A stretch of DNA of 64,000 bases from positions 248,001 to 312,000 of the forward strand of contig BQMF02000207.1 in the NCBI GenBank assembly GCA_027922465.2. Direction: 5' to 3'. Below are positions 58,101 to 64,000 of this stretch, piece after piece. Within the stretch, counting starts at the first letter, position 1. The number at the start of each line of letters is the position of its first letter. The notes beneath the pieces were generated by a model that worked only from the letters and a program-made list of their open reading frames with translations, did no database searches and was not told where the DNA came from. The position numbers and the translations under genes are program-made. This DNA comes from Turritopsis dohrnii (taxonomy: Eukaryota; Cnidaria; Hydrozoa; Anthoathecata; Oceaniidae).

Positions 58101-61100
58101 GTTAGCGATTCAAGAAAAACAAAAACAGTCATACTGAAAATTTCTTTTTTTCTAAAATATACACATTTGTTCAAAAACTCACTTACGCACGTATACCTGC
58201 TATAAATCTAAAACAAAATACTTTTTAATAAAGGTTTTATATCACAAAGAACACAATAACTTTCATTAACAAAAACAAAATATTGTAGTTTATGTAATCC
58301 TTACAAAACAGCGATCGCGCTGTGACGCCAAAATTTTCATCGCAGAGCACTGCAATGGCGTCCATTGTTAGATACTGAATAACGAAAAACTGAGTATACT
58401 TATCATTTAAGATAATTTTTAATGGTCACAGAAGATTAATGAGATCTTTCTGCACCTAATATAAAAAGTTTTTGATAAAGGCTTAATTTCCCTTTAAATA
58501 TATTTCAATTAAAAATATTACAATTTCATGCAGTCATATTCATTTCTTTGGTAGGAGCTTTACATTTATATACCCCCTAGTTTGCTTAGGTTCTCTGCGA
58601 TCTCTCTGTTGCAGATTTGTTTCGAAGTTGACTTTACTATTTTGCGTGACAGACAAACAAACAGAGAATCGGGTATTAATATAGACTAGTCGCCAAGGCG
58701 GCGTCTCTCATTGGCCAATGTTCAGCCTGCGTTGTGTCACCCTCTCAGTGTTCTCTAAAAGTAAAATTTACGAATTGGCAACGGTAAATGTGCACATGTT
58801 GTAGAGCTCGAAAAATTGATAAAAAAATGTATGGCATCGTTCCGCTACGACCAACCGTTACAGAGATATCATTGTTCAAACATTTTGATGATGCCACACA
58901 CCTGTCCCCAAATGTTTTTAAATGTTTTCGTCTCCCCATCGCCTCTATCGCGGACTCCAAAAAACATCAGTTATCCCTATTGGTTTCCGAAATACTTTTC
59001 CCTAACTGTCGCATTCGATTAGGGTCTTAATACAATGGTCTCACACTGACGTCCCAACAAATACAATAAAATAACCTCTTCACAGTTCACCTACTATTTT
59101 GCGTGACAGACAAACAAACAGACAGAGAATCGGCTATTGATATAGATGGTTATTGTGATGAAATTACCTTACACATTGATGAGGACTTTATAATCTCCTG
59201 GTTATCTTCTGTTTTTATTCTTTTGGATTTCTGATTTTGTTTTTTGAGTAGCCTTTTATTAGTTACGATTTCAAACAAAGTTATGAGAAAAATATTTTTC
59301 CACATCCCACTGGCTATTAGGTTTTTAGGATTTTTCCAACACCACCCCCACTGATTCCAGCCCAACCAACCACCATGAAAATTCAAGTGGGTAATCCAGA
59401 GGGTAGTCGCAACTTGTAGAGAAGTGCGCTAACATAATTTGTGAATACAACTATATACCAATGGGATTATTTGAACGTTTTTCTTTTATGTTTGAATTGC
59501 TAACACTCTCCTACACGAGTATTGACTTACCTTCGGCAGGCTTTGTAAAAATAGATTTTCATATTGTATCTTATGTTGATTTAAGTTATATAATTATAAT
59601 TTTTATCTTCTTGTCATGGATTAAAATCTTTGAAATACCCGAGTTTGAAATGCCCAAGTTTCACCTGCTCCTACTTATCCAAGTTATGAACAATCTCATT
59701 GGAAAAATTTTGAAGGTTTGGACAAAGATCAATTGGGAGGTGCTGTTAATAAATTTGGTGGTCACTTTTGCAGATTTGATCATGAATAGACGAGGTCTTC
59801 AGTTTTTAAACAAATTTGACATATTCTAAATAATTTGGTTGTAATAGATTTACTAGTGTTGAGGTCAATTCAATTGTGAAAGTCTTCAATCCATACAGCT
59901 TCTTATTTCATATGATTTCTATCAAATATCATTTTAATCTCCATCTTATATATAGAAACTGTTTTTGTTGTCAGGTTCAGTTTATCATGATTATGTACCA
60001 GATATATCCCTGAACTGCCAACACCTGTATTTTGTCTTTTCTGTCACTCCCCCGGGCTGATTAAATTAGTATTTAAGCCTGAATTCTCTTTTAGGTATTT
60101 GCTTTACCATCTTGCATTCCCCACTCACCTCAAAGACAAAAAAATACTTTGGGTTTGGTTAGTAGAAATTTGTTTCTAATTAAGCGAATGATCACCAATC
60201 AGGCTCATTTCGAACTGATTTTTTGTAGAAGAAAAGTTAAAGGGGAACCTAACTTTTGAATTTGATGTATAGTGGCAAACACTTATAGGTGTCAAATCAC
60301 TAAAGGAAATTGTTGCCATACCTTGCTCATTTTCAGGCCTCTACTGTTTTTGCTGACAAACCTTTGAGTTTAGTTCCCTTTTAATATGCATGAATACATA
60401 CAAAGTCTCGAAGTTGGAAGCTTGTAATGTTCAATAATTTTATAATAACTGGCAGCATTTTTACAGGGTCCATCTTTTATTGTTGAATTGTTGGGATATT
60501 TATTTTCATTGGATTTCTTAAGTAGAATATTTCATACAAGTAAAACAAGTTTTGTTATAATCAGACACATTAATCAAAAAACCTTGTGTGTTTCAGGTTA
60601 TTGAGAGAGAACGATCACATTTGTGGGATGGATTGCGGTACTCATACATATTTGCCACGCTCATAATATTTCTCCTTATGATTTCTTTTAACCTTTTTTT
60701 ATTTAGATACTACTGTAAAGATGGAAAAACTATTTTATGGCAGAAGTTTTTTCACTTGAAAAACCTTAAAGAAGATTTCATCCCTATTATAAAAGAGTAT
60801 ATATATTTCTATTATATTACATTTCTATTACAGCAAATTTATAACGTACGTAATACAACAAAGTGTTAAGTTAAAAATAAGTGTTATAACATCAATTTTG
60901 TTCTGGTATTTGTGACTGGTTTCTTTTTAGATTTCATGAATCTGATGAATACAAGTCAGGAAATCCTCCTCCAGGTATTATAGATAACGGCATGCTCCTG
61001 CTATGAACTGTCCTGAGAGAGACAAATTGTTTCTTTTGTGTTTTTTTTCATGGTTTTTCAGCTGCTCGTTCCAGACCCATTTCCTTCAATACTATCTTAA

Positions 61101-61239
61101 TAAGATATAATTATTGTGAATGAAAGTAATCAGTAGCTTTCAAAATACTGTAATCATCCCTTTAGGTGGTGTAAAGCAAGAGCCAGAGAAGTTTATGGAT
61201 AATGATATAACTGTCTCTGCTCCATTTTCTCTTCAACAG
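41296..61239 (+). CDS. HAAO: 3-hydroxyanthranilate 3,4-dioxygenase, exons 1-8, 3' part missing
   Basis: HAAO is a cytosolic non-haem iron enzyme that opens the ring of 3-hydroxyanthranilate to give the precursor of quinolinate, in the kynurenine route from tryptophan to NAD. Exons: 41296-41390, 51625-51703, 55965-56048, 60095-60157, 60597-60637, 60707-60796, 60931-60974, 61166-61239. These join in phase through GT-AG introns into 190 codons, about two thirds of the 286-residue human protein. Visible are GGPNVRNDYHLDHGEEFFY with iron ligands H52 and E58, PHSPQR with ligand H96, substrate-binding R48 and R100, and the VIERER block with E110. The ATG (AAAATGG) matches the human start. The C-terminal cupin was not found up to 64000. 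Introns 1, 2 and 3 are 10.2, 4.3 and 4.0 kb; intron 5 is only 69 bases. Confidence 0.93.
41804..42178. mobile_element. TACCTTAAGGG element, copy 3, right end lost
   Basis: Starts TACCTTAAGGGGATTTTTTT and shares interior words with copy 2 (CACGCAAAATTTTATGATTT, then TGCTCATTTTTT; CATGCAAAACGCTCTCAA). Similarity stops at GGCTCACAAAAATTAA without the terminal AAGGTA. Confidence 0.65.
42179..42554. other. HAAO intron 1 spacer
   Basis: AT-rich, nothing assigned. Confidence 0.35.
43100..43218 (+). repeat. Left LTR, 119 bp
   Basis: Begins TGTAGGATACGCC and ends CTACTTTACA (TG...CA). Identical to 46194-46312. Very short for this class. Confidence 0.95.
43219..43236 (+). promoter_or_regulatory. Primer binding site
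   Basis: TGGCGCTGCGAGCATTTG starts with TGG immediately after the LTR, where the 3' end of a tRNA primer would pair. The tRNA is not identified. Confidence 0.7.
43642..44757 (+). CDS. Gag polyprotein of LTR element, intact
   Basis: Gag forms the particle that packages element RNA. 371 codons from an ATG in AAAATGA. Residues 1-90 are Pro/Thr- then Gln-rich (LQMMLQMQQQQLAMQQQ); 95-260 form the retrotransposon gag core (for example VYRQQFFRLKQSDGETITHF). The nucleocapsid part has two zinc knuckles: an atypical Cys/His cluster C308-C311-(H316/H322)-C323 and a standard CX2CX4HX4C at 330-343. It stops at TGA, followed at once by CTAG in frame with the integrase segment, so some ribosomes might read through. 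Confidence 0.9.
   Translation: MTETPANTTPPPPAPVHSPDTANPNFSAGPPVTTDPALQMMLQMQQQQLAMQQQITQLISQFAPATVPSTTPGSRQSTQSAQRSKPTRPTIEADCTDNRWVIFKDAWTRYKQMAKLVDPVEIRNELRSACSTSVNELLFNFVGPDTLNTANEEALLNHIRSVAVKTVHPEVYRQQFFRLKQSDGETITHFVSRLKSQAMLCAFVQKCDNGTCDTSYSNNMITSQLIAGLHNQSHQTKILSEVATLKTLNQLVERLLTLESTVQAASHFRPNDPPTEVAPIRSDYQKSKYAPNKEQRKRNQDSAQQQKCNGCGRDRHQKGRKHCPAQGKKCNKCGKLNHFAEVCMSSSTNAIEENQDDVSFLSSITSPSPSF
44755..44761 (+). promoter_or_regulatory. UGA-CUA-G readthrough-type stop context
   Basis: The gag stop is TGA followed by CTAG. UGA CUA G is the context known to allow efficient stop-codon readthrough in alphaviruses and some animal genes. The downstream frame is in register and stays open for 430 codons. 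Confidence 0.6.
44758..46050 (+). CDS. Integrase of LTR element, intact, no own ATG start near 5' end
   Basis: Integrase joins the element's DNA copy into the genome. This frame is the continuation of the gag frame after its TGA, 430 codons to TAA. It begins LENGLVYLEG then RVLIPQKLRR, the usual linker after RNase H, then the HHCC zinc domain (HLHIGHQG, later CKRC). Counting from the TTG codon at 44794, the catalytic residues are D79, D133 (SSDGGPPYQS) and E169 (NGRAEAA), with exactly 35 residues between the last two. A C-terminal basic region and a Pro/Thr-rich tail follow. No ATG opens the frame near its front, so it is probably made as a Gag-integrase fusion by readthrough, or was fused to polymerase in the parent. 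Confidence 0.9.
   Translation, partial: LENGLVYLEGRVLIPQKLRRILVDHLHIGHQGPNSMRANARQRFFWPGMGAQLSLRRAQCKRCNEIAPSNPRETPIQHDQPTYPFQMTVTDLFHMAGRLYILYADRFSAWTEVASTNANSNARTVCNILRRFFINFGVPEEISSDGGPPYQSAELSQFLKSWNVTHRLSSAYYAQSNGRAEAAVKHMKRILTTNLSPSGSLDTDSVAKALLLHRNTPSADIGLSPAELLFSRPIRDHLPKPTRFRREWTDLAEQRESAMQKRYEAHLKHSGSQKDLEEINVGETVAVQNQHGNHPLRWDNTGTVAEKLPNRQYRIVVDGSRRTTLRNRRFLRRIPDHARDNIDIDAPDPATDNSTSLPATTDSRETNESATTPGPLMNELPVITPPETQAPASGLPATNEPPTHDKSPSQLRRSTRVRKPPAKLADYVLT
46150..46190 (+). repeat. A39-GG tract before right LTR
   Basis: 39 consecutive A and GG, three bases before the right LTR, in the place of the polypurine tract that primes plus-strand synthesis. Unusually long and pure. Confidence 0.75.
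46194..46312 (+). repeat. Right LTR, 119 bp
   Basis: Identical to the left LTR; followed by target duplicate ATTCG. Confidence 0.95.
46387..46670. repeat. 144-bp tandem duplication
   Basis: Two consecutive units (46387-46530, 46531-46670) starting AACGTTGCGATCAATTTAAT, almost identical; one clear change is CTATCGAAAAA against CTATTGAAAAA. Confidence 0.9.
47320..48067. other. HAAO intron 1 spacer
   Basis: Nothing assigned. Confidence 0.35.
48068..48421. mobile_element. Possible TTAA-flanked MITE
   Basis: TTAA then AGGAGTGGTTCAC on the left; CTTGGGATCCTT then TTAA on the right. The inverted ends agree only over the first few bases, so this is tentative. Confidence 0.3.
49026..51302 (+). pseudogene. 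LINE (Jockey/CR1-like), decayed
   Basis: Plus-strand relic in HAAO intron 1. An endonuclease-like start (ASLNISFTNVHGFRTNFSHT, then FAICETYLNS) lies at 49100-49250. The reverse transcriptase follows in several frames: ATGPDGIPVILFQKCAPEL near 49815, NYKAISLLPIMNKIFE near 50000, motif A LDISKAFDKVLH near 50205, motif B (NAGVP, stop, GSVLG) near 50370 and YADDSTIYS near 50450. The conserved C-terminal part (50737-51054) is open, and the 3' end is near an A tract at 51291-51302. Stops and frameshifts throughout. Confidence 0.8.
51625..51703 (+). CDS. HAAO: HAAO exon 2 (iron ligands H52, E58)
   Basis: After a GCTAG acceptor it encodes LKIMFIGGPNVRNDYHLDHG EE, the core of the catalytic cupin. Ends in phase 0 before GTAACT. 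Confidence 0.93.
52505..54409. mobile_element. Inserted DNA element with 6-bp target duplication
   Basis: Tips CAGGCCTTGACATAA and TTATGACAAGGCCTG are inverted repeats, with GC-rich CGCGCG words just inside both. Flanks are CAAAAC at 52499-52504 and 54410-54415. The uninterrupted site is preserved in the other arm of the host palindrome (complement of 55028-55045 reads GTTTCACAAAACGTAT), proving a 6-base duplication. Further inner words (GTTCACTAGTTAAATCG near 53808 against CGATTTAACCAGTGAAC near 52631) are also inverted. No transposase. Confidence 0.8.
53219..53373. mobile_element. 155-bp TTAA MITE
   Basis: TTAA at both edges; GGTGGTTTTCTACTAGGC on the left against GTCTAGTGGAAAACTGC on the right. 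Nested in the element 52505-54409. A related half-copy may sit at 48520-48540 (GGTTTTTTACTAGGCGG). Confidence 0.65.
55070..55964. other. HAAO intron 2 spacer
   Basis: AT-rich. Two related blocks (near 55130-55330 and 55600-55810) share words such as GTCATTCAGATGTA and TGATATCTGAAA / TAATATCCGAAA, probably an old duplication. Confidence 0.4.
55965..56048 (+). CDS. HAAO: HAAO exon 3
   Basis: After TTTTAG it encodes FFYMIKGDMCLKIIERGEQR DVHIKEGE, 28 codons in phase 0, before donor GTAAGT. Aligns without gap to the human FYQLEGDM block. Confidence 0.95.
56372..57690 (-). pseudogene. Helitron replicase N-terminal part (Helitron_like_N), decayed
   Basis: Helitrons move by rolling-circle replication using a Rep/helicase protein. 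Reading leftwards: a Gln/Arg-rich repeat region with ARRAADAQQHQSAY-like words (57620-57440), YPPELRNLL near 57315, and QLYIIETADSLDMRMQNPSK near 57100. Then comes the Helitron_like_N block with YPMIFPRGDPGWSPNM and YHIYRIAIRREF, KLFPQFVVDYVKVEGVRLHQ, and finally NIVVLPSTFSGSPRNMH near 56400. It is truncated there; Rep catalytic and helicase domains are absent. Several frameshifts. It lies in HAAO intron 3, opposite strand. Confidence 0.8.
57746..58497. mobile_element. TTAA-flanked MITE, 16-bp perfect ends
   Basis: TTAA on both sides; AGGGAAATTAAGCCTT on the left has an exact complement at the right edge. Non-coding. Kolobok/piggyBac-like by target and tip. Confidence 0.75.
58638..59148. repeat. 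50-bp direct repeats around 400 bp
   Basis: CTATTTTGCGTGACAGACAA and the following ACAAACAGA...GAATCGG/GGTATTAATATAGA occur at 58638-58688 and 59093-59147. Repeats of GACAGACAAACA followed by ATATAGA resemble 3' tails of retroposons; the interval may be a retroposon copy next to a second tail. Confidence 0.6.
59385..59960 (+). repeat. Dispersed repeat, second copy of 17345-17960
   Basis: Same order of blocks as in TMED10 intron 1 (ATGGGATTATTTGAACGTTT, GATTTTCATATTGTAT, GACGAGGTCTTCAGTTTTTA). Long stretches are open by chance (59461-59829). Confidence 0.65.
60095..60157 (+). CDS. HAAO: HAAO exon 4 (iron ligand H96)
   Basis: 21 codons, VFALPSCIPHSPQRQKNTLG L, between TTTTAG and donor GTTAGT. 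PHSPQR carries the third iron ligand and a substrate-binding Arg. Confidence 0.93.
60237..60384. mobile_element. 148-bp TTAA MITE in HAAO intron 4
   Basis: TTAA then AGGGGAACCTAACTTTTGAA; right edge GAGTTTAGTTCCCTT then TTAA. Its right half (TTTTTGCTGACAAA) resembles the foldback element at 40255-40991. Confidence 0.65.
60597..60637 (+). CDS. HAAO: HAAO exon 5
   Basis: VIERERSHLWDGL plus two bases of an Arg codon; after TTTCAG, before GTACTC. Matches human VVERRRLETELDGLR. Confidence 0.9.
60707..60796 (+). CDS. HAAO: HAAO exon 6
   Basis: Completes the split Arg and encodes YYCKDGKTILWQKFFHLKNL KEDFIPIIK plus two bases of Glu. The intron before it is 69 bases. Confidence 0.92.
60931..60974 (+). 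CDS. HAAO: HAAO exon 7
   Basis: E-FHESDEYKSGNPPP plus one base, between TTTTTAG and GTATTA. Matches human EFFSSEQYRTGKPIP. Confidence 0.9.
61166..61239 (+). CDS. HAAO: HAAO exon 8
   Basis: G-GVKQEPEKFMDNDITVSAPF SLQQ, phase 0 end before GTTTGT. Aligns to the linker before the second cupin; the human partner has LSTRSIMEPMSLDAW here. Confidence 0.8.
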
Positions 61240-61934
61240 GTTTGTTCATTATATCATCAGTAGTTCAGTGTAAAAGTCAATTTGCTGGAAATTTTATTTC
61301 TAATTCGAAGTTATCATCATCGATTATCTATCATATACTTGAGAGTTTTACTTTTCTTTCACTTCCATCAGTGTGTTGTAAACTACATGCTCAAAAAATG
61401 CTCGTATTAGCCATGCTGGCAGCTATAGTTTAATCTCTAACCTGACACACCATGTGACGAAGGCGTTTTGTTTCAAATATTGCCAGCTTCTTTCACGCAG
61501 CTTCCATATCTTTTTCAGAATCAAAACCCGCATATACATTGGCAGGAATGAAAAATCCATTTTTATATACAGACGTGGAGACCTCTTTTTGAAAAAAATT
61601 GAAACATTGAATAAATATCCACTGGGAAACATAGATGATTAGAGAAACATGATTCGAATTTCTAACTTGCAAATATGATTTTGGCTAATCATAATATAAA
61701 TAAACTCATTAATTTTTTGGAGCTGAGGAGGTAACTAAGCTGAGCTTTCAAGGTTTGGACAGTAAGAAAAAGAAGAAGAACCAAAGCTTGGTTTTAATGT
61801 ATCTTGTGCAGCAATCCAACAGAAAGCCAGATTTTCACAAAGATCACATACATGTGACATGGAAAGCGAAAAGGGACCATTTGCATACTACATGTAATTT
61901 TATTTTTCTTACAGCGTAAGAAAAACATTTTTTT
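61240..61934. other. HAAO intron 8 start
   Basis: No further HAAO exon recognised and no bounded repeat. Confidence 0.4.
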
Positions 61935-62051
61935 AAAAATTACGCTTACGTAAGCGTAATTTTTCTTATGCTAGCGTAAGAATTTTAAAGTTCGTCTTAC
62001 GGCTTACGCCGTAAGAATTCTAAAAATTACGCTTACGTAAGCGTAATTTTT
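61935..62051. repeat. Two perfect 30-bp palindromes
   Basis: The same 30-base palindrome (half-site AAAAATTACGCTTAC) lies at 61935-61964 and 62022-62051. Between them is the shorter palindromic group TTACGGCTTACGCCGTAA, and GCGTAAGAA/TTCTTACA words flank it. Confidence 0.9.
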
Positions 62052-62423
62052 AAAGAAAAATAAAGAATAAAGTTAAAATTTTTGTTTCGAATAAAAGCTA
62101 TGATACACCCGTATTCCTTGAAATAAGTTCAGTGTCTTTAATTTTAGAATGTAAAGAAGTGGGGGACGTTAAACTTGTGAACCCTAAACACAAGGATTGA
62201 GCGCCAATGCAGAGCTTGACTCTCTCAATCTTAACTCCCTTGTCTACATGGCCAAAACAATAAGTGCAGTATATTGAAGTTTCATAGAGTCTAATCATTT
62301 TGTGTTACACTAATAAAAAAAGGAGTAAAGTATTATGCTTGATAACGTCTCATTCCGATACGGATTTCAATGACTTTCAGACAAGCATTTCAATCTATGA
62401 TGAAAAACTGAAGGAAACAGTTA

Positions 62424-62820
62424 GGGGCTGTTCATATGGAGGTGAGCTGGCCCGGTTAGTCGGGCTAGCTCACTTAGCAGAGATCTCACTGTTATTAAGA
62501 AATCTTTATAAAAATAAATTGTGTTCATATGAAAGGCGGGCTGGCTCACTTAAGTGAGATATTATTTCATTTGACCGGGATCTCACCTAGGTGAGATGAA
62601 ATTTGTTCATATGAACAGACCAGCCCGGCTTAGTGGGATAGATTTTAGACAAGTGCGCAAGCGTCGAAATTCGAATTATTGTTTACGTGATTTAAAAAAC
62701 ATTCTCCAGCCCGGTTAAGTGGGATGAGAAAAGCCATATGAACGCTGGGTGAATTTCATCTCATTCAAGTGAGCCAGCCTGGTTAACCGGACCAGCTCAC
62801 CTCTCTATATGAACAGCCCC
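62424..62820. mobile_element. Harbinger-type MITE with TTA duplication
   Basis: GGGGCTGTTCATATGGAGGT on the left, CTATATGAACAGCCCC on the right, TTA on both sides (62421-62423, 62821-62823). The interior repeats CCCGGTTA, TCACTTAAGTGAG and CAGCCCGGC words in both orientations. A different family from the CGGTAGCAGC copies. Confidence 0.8.
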
Positions 62821-62827
62821 TTATTTA

Positions 62828-63180
62828 TTTTTTATTTTAACGAAGGTGAGTATTTCAAAAGAGAACTTTTGCAACACGTCAAGCTGACGTTAAAATGTTT
62901 TCATTTTTTTTTTCCCTACATTCATCCTACACTCATCCTGGTGTCCCAGACTATTATCGGAATAAAGTTGCTGAAGTCAATAAAAATCGCTAGAAATGGT
63001 GAACATACATCTTTACGAAAACAAAGATATAAACGTTTTCCACAATGGATCATCGAACGAACAACTTAAAATAGAATTAAAGCGGACGGTTTCTATTCGT
63101 AGTAACTTTCGAAATAACTGATTGTATGTTTATCTTTAACTGAATGAGAACCAGGTAAAAAAAAGTTTTCGAACATCAGT
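62828..63180 (+). repeat. Relative of the 42555-47319 element interior
   Basis: 62833-62907 (AACGAAGGTGAGTATTTCAA onward) matches 43025-43098, and 63070-63160 (GACGGTTTCTAT, GAGAACCAG) matches 46725-46795. In the other copy the LTR retrotransposon sits between these blocks, so this shows what the interior looked like without it. Confidence 0.65.
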
Positions 63181-64000
63181 GAAAAATACGATGGCTGATT
63201 ATGTTGACGTGTGTGCAACAAAATATTAAATTTGCATTAAGATGTATCATTCTTTGTGCCTTCTTTGAATATGTAAAAGTCAAATAAATATGCAAGTTGC
63301 AAAATGTAAATGTAGTTATAATAACAAAAAAAGGCCTCAGCTGCTGTCCATTGAAAAATAATTATAAACTGATCATTTGATAAGATTAAAGTTAATCAAC
63401 GAAGATATATAGAGCTTGTGATAGATGAACAGCAGTAAATTCACGCATGCATAAGAAATGTACTAACACGTCCGTATACCATTACTATGTAGAGTCTTCT
63501 ACAAGTTTTAATGTAATAGCATTCGGGGGGTTGATTGTTTGCTTATTGTGTATATAGTCTATGGAATGTAAACATAGGCGAAGAATTCAAACTTTTGATT
63601 TGATTTAGAAAGCAAGCCATGTGGAAATGTTGCTTGTATTCAAGATATCTCCGGCAAAGATTTTCAATTTCTATATGACTTTTTCACAGAATGGCGTGGA
63701 ATTTACTTTCTCTCCAGACTGGTTTAGAAGAAATTTTCTGTATTTCATTTATCAATATTTTGGATTCTATGCTATATGGTGTAGCTAAAACTATTGAATT
63801 ATGACCACACTTTCCTCTTATGAAAGCAGTGGGTGTGCCTTGTTAACTTAACAGTCCTCTTATGACTGAAGCATTATAACATAAAGGTATGACCGGGGCT
63901 TCCTAACTTCTTTTTTCACTGAAAAGGCTAGACCCTAGGAAGAAAAAAAACATTTGACAGTGCCGCATCCAGACATTTTTTGGGCATACCGTTTTCTTAG
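63181..64000. other. Right edge of window
   Basis: Intron of HAAO or beyond. An open segment near 63620-63760 has no HAAO similarity. Nothing assigned. Confidence 0.35.

Noticed and set aside
59461..59829. 122-codon open frame as a gene
   Set aside because: It lies in a dispersed repeat whose other copy (17345-17960) is not open in the same frame.
60588..60869. Continuous 93-codon frame as a separate gene
   Set aside because: It reads through a 69-base intron; splitting at GT-AG restores HAAO exons 5 and 6.
63611..63790. Further HAAO exon near the right edge
   Set aside because: An acceptor-like AG and an open segment exist, but the peptide does not align to the C-terminal cupin of HAAO.

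Overview
The window looks like nuclear DNA of an AT-rich invertebrate animal. The reasons are two split, conserved metazoan genes with clean GT-AG introns, and introns stuffed with DNA transposons, LINE, Helitron and LTR elements. The mix (Harbinger with a MADF protein, TTAA-flanked elements, a KIAA1586/ZNF862-like hAT, PHD-finger LINEs) would suit a cnidarian, but that placement is inference.

Only two host genes can be assembled with confidence. On the minus strand, positions 28303 down to 8036 hold a complete five-exon p24/TMED10 cargo-receptor gene (209 codons). Its first intron is about 19 kb and carries most of the repeats of the left half. On the plus strand, positions 41296 to 61239 hold the first eight coding exons of 3-hydroxyanthranilate 3,4-dioxygenase (HAAO, kynurenine pathway). 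This covers 190 codons, including all three iron ligands; the last third lies outside the window or was not found. The two genes are divergent, about 13 kb apart. A third gene is represented only by the start of an unrecognised coding exon on the minus strand at 230 to 1.

Region by region: 585-3310 is a decayed PIF/Harbinger element with MADF-BESS and transposase remnants; three more copies of this family lie at 4981, 14735 and 24057. A minus-strand LINE (PHD finger, endonuclease, reverse transcriptase) is split around 4.9-6.2 kb. TMED10 intron 1 (9149-28114) contains a HIRAN-like relic, a pogo-like transposase relic, two TA-flanked TACCTTAAGGG elements, a frameshifted hAT transposase, and two elements sharing the terminus TACCGTAAAGCGGGGTGACT. 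The stretch between the genes (28.3-41.3 kb) holds a tRNA-derived SINE, a perfect hairpin, a 1.3-kb TTAA element, a 164-bp tandem repeat and a foldback element.

HAAO intron 1 carries a nested structure: an element with 44-bp perfect inverted repeats (42555-47319) has been entered by a young LTR retrotransposon (43100-46312) with two identical 119-bp LTRs. That retrotransposon keeps an intact gag and an intact DD35E integrase but has no protease, reverse transcriptase or RNase H. The two coding segments share one reading frame and are separated only by UGA-CUA-G, a known readthrough context. This is the most interesting object in the window. Later HAAO introns hold a plus-strand LINE relic, a transposon inserted in a palindromic element (which gives a clean 6-bp target duplication), a Helitron relic and several small inverted-repeat elements.
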